From: Desulfobacterales bacterium
GTDB taxonomy: Bacteria > Desulfobacterota > Desulfobacteria > Desulfobacterales > JAHEIW01
NCBI GenBank assembly: GCA_030066985.1
Contig: JASJAN010000014.1
Span: 25,626 to 89,625, forward strand
Reading direction: 5' to 3'
Length of the DNA stretch: 64,000 nucleotides
Every line of letters starts with the position of its first letter. Position 1 is the stretch's first letter. A program made the position numbers and the translations under genes. Below the pieces are notes generated by a model. That model was not told the origin of the DNA, searched no databases, and saw only the letters and a program-made list of their open reading frames with translations. This document shows positions 58,220-64,000 of this stretch, piece by piece.

Positions 58220-60625
58220 ATGTTTTCGAACTTCATCATTTTCGCACTCAGGCTACTGCGCAGAGATAAGCTGCACAGCATCATTAATACGCTGGGTTTG
58301 TCCACCGGTATTGCTTGCTGCATTATTATCATGGTGTATTTACAGAATGAGCTGACCTACGATCTGTACCATGAACATGCAGATCGAATTTATCGATTGG
58401 GCATCAAAATCACCATGGATGACCAATCTGAAAAATATGCCCAGTCTTCCTGGTCGATCGGTAAGCGCTTAAAGGATGAGTATCCGCAAATTAAGGATTA
58501 TGCCAGGATAAAGCCGTATTCCGATGTTTTGTTCAAATACCAGGAAAAAGCTTTTTTCGAAGATAATATTGCTTTAGCCGATCCGAGTGTATTTCGAATT
58601 TTTTCTTTTAAGTTTATATACGGTGATCCGGCCACCTGCCTGAAAGAGCCGGGCAACCTCGTATTGACTGAAACCCTTGCCCGCAAATATTTTGGTGATC
58701 AAATTCCGATCGGCAGAATCATTCAGTTAGTTAATAAATATGATTGTGAAGTCACTGGCGTGGTTGAAGATATGCCTTCCAACTCACACATGCGGTTAAA
58801 TGCCATGGTCGCCATGTCCAGCTTATCCGTCATTGCTCCGAAAGTGGACTTTGACAACCTGCCCCTCATGGAAGCGGATTGCTTCACATTTTTACTTGTT
58901 GATGAGGGTTTTTCCCTTCAAAATTTCATGGAAAAATTCAAATCTTTCCGCAAGAGATACATCGCCGAGGAAGAAAAAAGATACCATCAAACCTATGATC
59001 CAATTTTCCTGAAACTTGCGGATATCCACTATGGTCCGAAGCTAAGATTTGATTACCCAACAGGCAATAAGTCTTATTTATATGCTTTTTTCACGATCGG
59101 CATTTTTATCCTGATTTTAGCCTGCATTAATTATATTAATTTGGCAACCGCCCGGGCCTTTGTCAGGGCCAGAGAGATCGGCATAAAAAAAATCCTCGGC
59201 GCTGGCAGACGACATCTTGTTTTTCAACTGCTGGCGGAATCGCTGATGGCCACATTGATTGCGTTGCTGATTGCAGTCGCTTTGGTTGAGTTGATTTTGT
59301 TTACGCCATTTATCAAACAAGTTTTGAATGGTTCTTTAAAATTGACCCTATTGAACAATCCCTTTTTCCTGTACGGCATTCTGTTATTGTGGCTTTTTGT
59401 CGGTCTTTTTTCAGGTCTTTATCCGGCGCTTTATTTTTCTTCCGTTCTGCCGGTCAAAACGTTAGTTGGCACACTCAAATACACAAACAGCGAATCTCTG
59501 ATCCGCCGGTCGCTGGTAACTTTTCAATTTATCATTTCTATCGCTGTGGCCGCCTTCGCACTATTTATGAATGACCAGATCGATTACATGCGCAACCGCC
59601 AAATGGGCTTTAACAAGGAAAACGTGGTCTCCATCAAGCTTCCTGACGATGCAAAATTTGAAAACATACCTGCCATAGTGAAAGAATTGCGTCGTTATCC
59701 AGATATTGCTGCGGTGACCACCGCTCATACCCGACCCGGCCAGGCCTGGACAGGCCTGATTAGTGTTGAGGGTAAAAATGGCATGGAAGAACACAATTTT
59801 TATCGGTTTTTGGTGAACTATGATTTTCTCGAAACGCTGGGGATAGAGCTGTTAAAAGGCCGGGACTTTGACGAAAACCGGCCGTCTGATAAGAAATATG
59901 CAGTTATTGTTAATGAAAAATTCGTTGAATATATGGGGTGGGAAAACCCTCTTGGCAAGCGTCTAACAAGAGGACTGCCGGATGAACCCGGATTTAAGGG
60001 TATCGTTGTCGGAGTCGTCAAAAATTTTAATTTTTATTCCCTTCATCATAAAATCGAACCGATGTGGTTCAGCTTGCAGCAAAAAATCGGCGGTAGTATG
60101 ATTGTGCGCGTTAAAGCAGATCGTGTGATACAGGCCCTGGAGATCCTGCAGGAAAAATGGCAGCAGATACACCCCGGCTACCCTTTTGAGTATTCCTTCC
60201 TCGATGAAGAATTTGACCGGTTCTATGATGCCGATCGAAAGCAAAATCAGCTCATAAATATTTTTTCATTCATGTGCGTGGTCATTTCATGCCTGGGACT
60301 AATAGGCCTTTCTTCATTTAACACTTCCCGCAGAATCAAAGAAGTCGCTATTCGAAAAATCCATGGTGCATCGGCCACCAGGATCATTTTAATGTTATTC
60401 AAAGAGATATTGTATCTGATGCTTCTGGCTTCCATTTTAGCGATACCGCTTGCATTGGCCTTCATCCACGTGTGGATCCAAAATTTTGCTTATCGTTCAA
60501 CTATCAATATCCTGATATTTTTTGTTACAGCACTAGCGGCACTGTTAATCGCTTTCTTAGCTGCCGGCTATCATTACATTCGCGTCGCGCGGGCGAACCC
60601 GGTAGATGCACTTAGATATGAGTAA
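58220..60625 (+). CDS. ABC transporter permease, MacB/FtsX type with two FtsX domains
   Basis: The 801-residue protein has the duplicated layout of large permeases: membrane segment ~18-40, a periplasmic MacB-PCD domain, an FtsX core at ~290-410 (NYINLATARAFVRAREIGIK, KILGAGRRHLVFQLLAESLM), a segment at ~425-450, a second periplasmic domain and a second FtsX core at ~680-790 (SSFNTSRRIKEVAIRKIHGA, ending ARANPVDALRYE). Such permeases act on lipoproteins, peptides or envelope stress signals. No membrane-fusion partner is encoded here. The start lacks a clear ribosome binding site. Confidence 0.88.
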   Translation: MFSNFIIFALRLLRRDKLHSIINTLGLSTGIACCIIIMVYLQNELTYDLYHEHADRIYRLGIKITMDDQSEKYAQSSWSIGKRLKDEYPQIKDYARIKPYSDVLFKYQEKAFFEDNIALADPSVFRIFSFKFIYGDPATCLKEPGNLVLTETLARKYFGDQIPIGRIIQLVNKYDCEVTGVVEDMPSNSHMRLNAMVAMSSLSVIAPKVDFDNLPLMEADCFTFLLVDEGFSLQNFMEKFKSFRKRYIAEEEKRYHQTYDPIFLKLADIHYGPKLRFDYPTGNKSYLYAFFTIGIFILILACINYINLATARAFVRAREIGIKKILGAGRRHLVFQLLAESLMATLIALLIAVALVELILFTPFIKQVLNGSLKLTLLNNPFFLYGILLLWLFVGLFSGLYPALYFSSVLPVKTLVGTLKYTNSESLIRRSLVTFQFIISIAVAAFALFMNDQIDYMRNRQMGFNKENVVSIKLPDDAKFENIPAIVKELRRYPDIAAVTTAHTRPGQAWTGLISVEGKNGMEEHNFYRFLVNYDFLETLGIELLKGRDFDENRPSDKKYAVIVNEKFVEYMGWENPLGKRLTRGLPDEPGFKGIVVGVVKNFNFYSLHHKIEPMWFSLQQKIGGSMIVRVKADRVIQALEILQEKWQQIHPGYPFEYSFLDEEFDRFYDADRKQNQLINIFSFMCVVISCLGLIGLSSFNTSRRIKEVAIRKIHGASATRIILMLFKEILYLMLLASILAIPLALAFIHVWIQNFAYRSTINILIFFVTALAALLIAFLAAGYHYIRVARANPVDALRYE

Positions 60626-60726
60626 AAGTGAGTCCTTATTGTATCGAAGTCGTGATTATTTAGGTTGATTACGATTGTTTTTGCAGAAAAATATATTCGT
60701 TTGGCAAAATGACTGGACTTTCGATC

Positions 60727-62124
60727 CTATGATGGACGAGGTTCAGCCCCGAAACTGAATAAACCGTCAGATGCGATGATCGCCGGCGTCCCACTCCATG
60801 GTTGCAGGTGAGCCATTTCAAGTGCTTTACCTTCAAGATTAACCAAATCAGCCAACTCACCGGCCAGCCACAATTTTTCCAGGGTAAGACAATCCAACCA
60901 CAATTTAATGGCATAAGTTTTCAAAGCTTTGATCTGTATGGGCTTGATGATCCGTGGCCTGATAGCGATTTTAACGGGGCCCAGCACATAGGTAAAATGA
61001 CTGCCCATGCTCAGTTTATCCTGTTCTTCAAGAATTTCCAGGACATCTGCCGGGTTGATGCCCATGATAAAGTCATTGATGCGGTCGACCGCTTCTCTGA
61101 TATTCATATCCGAACTGAGGACAGCCAGGGGCTGCAAGCCGCCCCCGCTGCCAACATTGGTTGGAACGCCGCCGTATCGGGCCATAAACCCCAGCGGGCC
61201 CTTTTGCCCGATCATGCAACGGAAATCGGTCTGGAATAGTTTAAGAAAAATATTCTCACCTTCCAGTACCGGCATTTCTTCCGCCCAGAGCGCTAACGGA
61301 ATTTTTTCTTGAACAATATAATTGCCTTTAGACAAAGCTTGATGAATGGCATCATCGGCTTCATCCAGACTGTCATTCGTGTGACCGACCCTTACTCCCT
61401 TACCTGAATATCCAGTTTCCGGTTTAAGCACCAATTTGCGCCAATTGTTCCGTGTCCATTCGATAAGATCATCGATTTTGTTGCCATCGGGCCCCTCGGT
61501 CCGGCGCTCAAAAAATTGCCGGGTCCAGGGCGTTCGCCTCACAATCTCCGGATCAAATTGATCATGCCAATAACCGCTAATGGCTTCAAAAACGCTTTTC
61601 ACATTTAGCGGTTCAATACCACGGGGATTGATGACGCGGTGCTCCTTGATTGCCTGGAGAAGTGGATCCAAGTTGGATTTGCGATGGATTTTCAGCAGGA
61701 CGTCTGTACTGAAATCCATAAAGACAATCGAAACCGGTTTATTCTGCCAGCAAACTCGCCCGTTTTTAATTTCAAGCTCTTCGGGAGCCATTAATTGACC
61801 AGTAATGCCATCGATTTCATTGAGACGACGGGCCAAGTTACGATTTTCTATCACATCATCCAGTGTTTCCTTTTCGGCAACAATGGCAATCAGGCCGGGA
61901 TTTCGTCCTGCGCGAGTCCGATGGGCATCAGCCAGCATCATTGCAAAGCCATCCACAGGGTAAAACAATGGATGATTAAAATCCAAATTCACCTTAGAGG
62001 GGCGAATCGCATTCAGTTTCAACCAAACTGCACGGCCAATAATTTGAGTCAGACGCTGATAATCCCACCCCCCCGGACTGACTAGATTCCACTCTGAATG
62101 AAAGCCTTTAAAATCTTCCAACAT
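60727..62124 (-). CDS. Circularly permuted ATP-grasp-like ligase
   Basis: The 465-residue protein looks like a circularly permuted ATP-grasp enzyme: GLIAIVAEKETLDDVIENRN, LMAPEELEIKNGRVCWQNKP, VINPRGIEPLNVKSVFEAIS, then the ATP-binding strand KLVLKPETGYSGKGVRVG and NYIVQEKIPLALWAEEMPV. Relatives join amino acids or peptides (glutathionylspermidine synthase-like and COG2308-like ligases). It begins at ATG 62124 immediately after the TAA of the peptidase gene, with AAGGGA inside that gene's end. The substrate is unknown and the family assignment is by motif only. Confidence 0.6.
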   Translation of the reverse strand: MLEDFKGFHSEWNLVSPGGWDYQRLTQIIGRAVWLKLNAIRPSKVNLDFNHPLFYPVDGFAMMLADAHRTRAGRNPGLIAIVAEKETLDDVIENRNLARRLNEIDGITGQLMAPEELEIKNGRVCWQNKPVSIVFMDFSTDVLLKIHRKSNLDPLLQAIKEHRVINPRGIEPLNVKSVFEAISGYWHDQFDPEIVRRTPWTRQFFERRTEGPDGNKIDDLIEWTRNNWRKLVLKPETGYSGKGVRVGHTNDSLDEADDAIHQALSKGNYIVQEKIPLALWAEEMPVLEGENIFLKLFQTDFRCMIGQKGPLGFMARYGGVPTNVGSGGGLQPLAVLSSDMNIREAVDRINDFIMGINPADVLEILEEQDKLSMGSHFTYVLGPVKIAIRPRIIKPIQIKALKTYAIKLWLDCLTLEKLWLAGELADLVNLEGKALEMAHLQPWSGTPAIIASDGLFSFGAEPRPS

Positions 62125-63771
62125 TTATTCCCTTTGATGCTGTTTTTCGAATCGCCGGTCAATCAAATGAAATGGAAGCTCACCGCCTTCCAAAAGAAAC
62201 CGGTAGAAATTCCTACTTTTGGAAAGATGCCCGTATTGTTGCTTCAACTGTTTGAATTGATGACTGCCATAGCCATAACATAATTGATACCCTGGATTTA
62301 AGCGAAAGCGGTCCAGTTGTCTTGCTGCTTCTGCTGGATCAAATCCACAGGTAGTCAGCAGATCTATAGCCGCTTGTTCGGAAAGTTTTCCGACGGTAAA
62401 TCCCACATCGATTTGACAACGTGCCGCCCGCCATAATTCTCGCTTCAAACTGACGAGCCTTTCTGTAGGATCATTTAAGTAATCGTACTCAACTAGCATT
62501 GATTCTGCATAAGAGGCCCAGCCTTCATAAAACAGAGGTGACTCGATCTGCCGGCGAATGGGATTGCTGAGCTTGCGGCGAAATGAATCCAGAAAATGAT
62601 GCCCGGGAATGGTCTCATGCGCCGTCAACATTTTGTACTCACGGTTCAAACGCCTTTGCAGATGCTGGTCGGTTTCTTGACTGTTATGTTGTGGAAAATT
62701 CGTCGAAATATAAAAATAGCTCTCTTCCAGTGGATCTTGACTAAATGCAGCTGCAAAAGAAGCCGAGCTCCGAACGGACTTTAGATACGTGGGGGTGTAT
62801 CTAATCTTGACGGGGGCATTTAACAATTCAGCACTGAAACCGTTTTGACTGAAAAAATCCCGCAACCGCTGAATCTCATCTTCATACAGGGCCACAATTT
62901 CTGATTCAGCGACTTGATACGGTTCGAATTCATGATAAAGCTGATCCCAGGTTTTGGTCTCATCTATTTGGGATTGCAGATGTTGCAGTTGATCTAAAAT
63001 CTGATGCCATTCTTCAATGGCAATAGCATAGATGTCCATAGGCGAATGGGCTGATAAAAAGTGTTTTCTTAGAGTCGTCTCTAAAGTCGAAACGGCAAAT
63101 TGGCGATCGGGCTCGGGAGAATGGGAAGCTAAAAACTGGTGAAATTTTTTTAGGCTTTCTTCGACACAATCGATAAACCTGGATATCCGATTTTGATGAG
63201 CGGCAAATCGCCTTGACAGTGTCTTTGCAACTTCGACCAGGTATTGCTTACAATCTTGCGTCATCCGCAAAGACGCTTGATAGTATGTTTCCGGCACTGA
63301 TCGAATATTTTCGGCACCCTGTTTGAGAATATGCGGTATAGATGAGAGTCTCGATAAGGATCTATCGGCGACTTCTTGTGAGGTTTCAGCTGGCTTATTC
63401 AACGCATGGTCCAAGCCGATAAAGCCAATCTTTAAATACAGCAATGGATTATACCGCCAAGAACGTTTGGTAGCCAGTTCGATTAGAATACCGGCTGCAT
63501 TGGCCTGCAGCATTTTAAGATCGATGAAACGCTCGAGATCTCCCCTCTCGTCATTCATCTCTTTAAATTGCTGCTGATAACCTTCTAACGTCGCGATGGA
63601 TTCTTCAATCGCGTCTGCTTCAATATGATCGAGTCTGTCGTAATGTCGTGCGGCATTTTCAGCTCTAGGCAAAAAATCAAATTCATCACTGGCGCACATC
63701 ACTGGAAAGCGCTCGGCCAGAAAATTAAAATAACTGCCGGCCAATTTTTTGTAATCATTACTTCTTTCCAA
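62125..63771 (-). CDS. DUF885 family metallopeptidase-like protein
   Basis: The 548-residue protein is long and helical, with the zinc-type motif LTAHETIPGHHFLDSF and the family motif YEGWASYAESMLVEYDY downstream. It continues to FRLNPGYQLCYGYGSHQFKQ near the C-terminus. DUF885 proteins are putative zinc carboxypeptidase-like enzymes and many are exported lipoproteins; this one lacks a signal peptide, so it is probably cytosolic. The start is TTG at 63771 with AAGGAG eight bases upstream. It is coupled to the ATP-grasp gene (TAA directly followed by ATG). Confidence 0.78.
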   Translation of the reverse strand: MERSNDYKKLAGSYFNFLAERFPVMCASDEFDFLPRAENAARHYDRLDHIEADAIEESIATLEGYQQQFKEMNDERGDLERFIDLKMLQANAAGILIELATKRSWRYNPLLYLKIGFIGLDHALNKPAETSQEVADRSLSRLSSIPHILKQGAENIRSVPETYYQASLRMTQDCKQYLVEVAKTLSRRFAAHQNRISRFIDCVEESLKKFHQFLASHSPEPDRQFAVSTLETTLRKHFLSAHSPMDIYAIAIEEWHQILDQLQHLQSQIDETKTWDQLYHEFEPYQVAESEIVALYEDEIQRLRDFFSQNGFSAELLNAPVKIRYTPTYLKSVRSSASFAAAFSQDPLEESYFYISTNFPQHNSQETDQHLQRRLNREYKMLTAHETIPGHHFLDSFRRKLSNPIRRQIESPLFYEGWASYAESMLVEYDYLNDPTERLVSLKRELWRAARCQIDVGFTVGKLSEQAAIDLLTTCGFDPAEAARQLDRFRLNPGYQLCYGYGSHQFKQLKQQYGHLSKSRNFYRFLLEGGELPFHLIDRRFEKQHQRE

Positions 63772-64000
63772 AATTAAACTCCTTCTAAATTTTGCATTTC
63801 AAATTAACATCATACATCCCATCAACAATGTCAAAATATTCATGACGTTTAAAATTTCTTGTCAATTGACTTATTTAAAAACCTAAAACACAAAAGTGCC
63901 AATTCATTTTTGCCTGCTTTTTGCCAATTCGTTTGCTCAAACTTATGTCCGTTTATGAACACAATTTGTCCCAATAGCGTGCACTTAATTCGTATAAATT
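63772..64000. other. AT-rich region at the right edge
   Basis: The last 229 bases are AT-rich and contain no gene or repeat that I can support. They probably hold the promoter of the DUF885/ATP-grasp pair. Confidence 0.5.

Overview
The window reads like a chromosomal segment of a mesophilic, probably anaerobic Desulfobacterota (deltaproteobacterial) bacterium. This is inferred from gene content: indolepyruvate:ferredoxin oxidoreductase, a molybdenum hydroxylase with YqeB/YqeC-type maturation genes, a cytosolic reductive-dehalogenase-like protein, B12-dependent carbon chemistry, a TRAP transporter and NtrC-type regulation. No rRNA, tRNA, CRISPR array, phage or transposase gene was seen.

Layout. 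(1) 1-3.5 kb: yqeC (cut by the window edge), yqeB, a transglutaminase-like gene, a DsrE-like gene and a mocA-like cytidylyltransferase. (2) 3.5-23.2 kb: one long minus-strand catabolic operon. In transcription order it holds a CaiB-type CoA-transferase, a GntR/FCD regulator, a two-subunit B12 mutase, hydantoinase-like HyuA/HyuB, a PaaK-type CoA ligase, a thiolase, a molybdenum hydroxylase trimer, a TRAP transporter and the RdhA-like protein. (3) 23.4-27.8 kb: small envelope and housekeeping genes, PilZ, rhodanese-persulfide dioxygenase. (4) 28.1-39.2 kb: a YgfG-like crotonase, a carboxyltransferase, acyl-CoA dehydrogenase, iorB, iorA, serA and a 3-hydroxyacyl-CoA dehydrogenase/enoyl-CoA hydratase fusion. 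(5) 39.4-52.6 kb: LysM/TPR lipoprotein, polysaccharide deacetylase, Ser/Thr kinase-PP2C-FHA/cyclase module, AlgI-type acetyltransferase with a large fused esterase, exported intradiol-dioxygenase-like protein, PEGA protein. (6) 52.7-63.8 kb: lipoprotein metallo-hydrolase, NtrC-type two-component system facing a MacB-like ABC exporter with a sigma-54 promoter, and a coupled ATP-grasp/DUF885 peptidase pair.

Main interpretation. Regions 2 and 4 together carry the enzyme set of anaerobic indole-3-acetate (auxin) breakdown as described in Aromatoleum: CoA ligase, Mo hydroxylase, ATP-dependent ring-opening HyuAB, CoA-transferase, B12 mutase, acyl-CoA dehydrogenase, hydratase/dehydrogenase and thiolase, predicted to end in 2-aminobenzoyl-CoA plus acetyl-CoA. 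IorAB would feed indoleacetyl-CoA from tryptophan-derived indolepyruvate. Three copies of the palindrome GTATAC-N-GTATAC, each beside TTGACA hexamers, lie in front of exactly these transcription units, which suggests one GntR regulon. The RdhA-like protein and a YgfG-like decarboxylase candidate are unusual additions to such a locus.

A second theme is intergenic. Many gaps, including most long gaps inside the catabolic operon, are filled by inverted-repeat elements whose arms are built from degenerate 7-12 base tandem words, with different words in different gaps. One has become the 3' end of hyuA. Two copies of another large palindrome carry compensatory changes in their stems.
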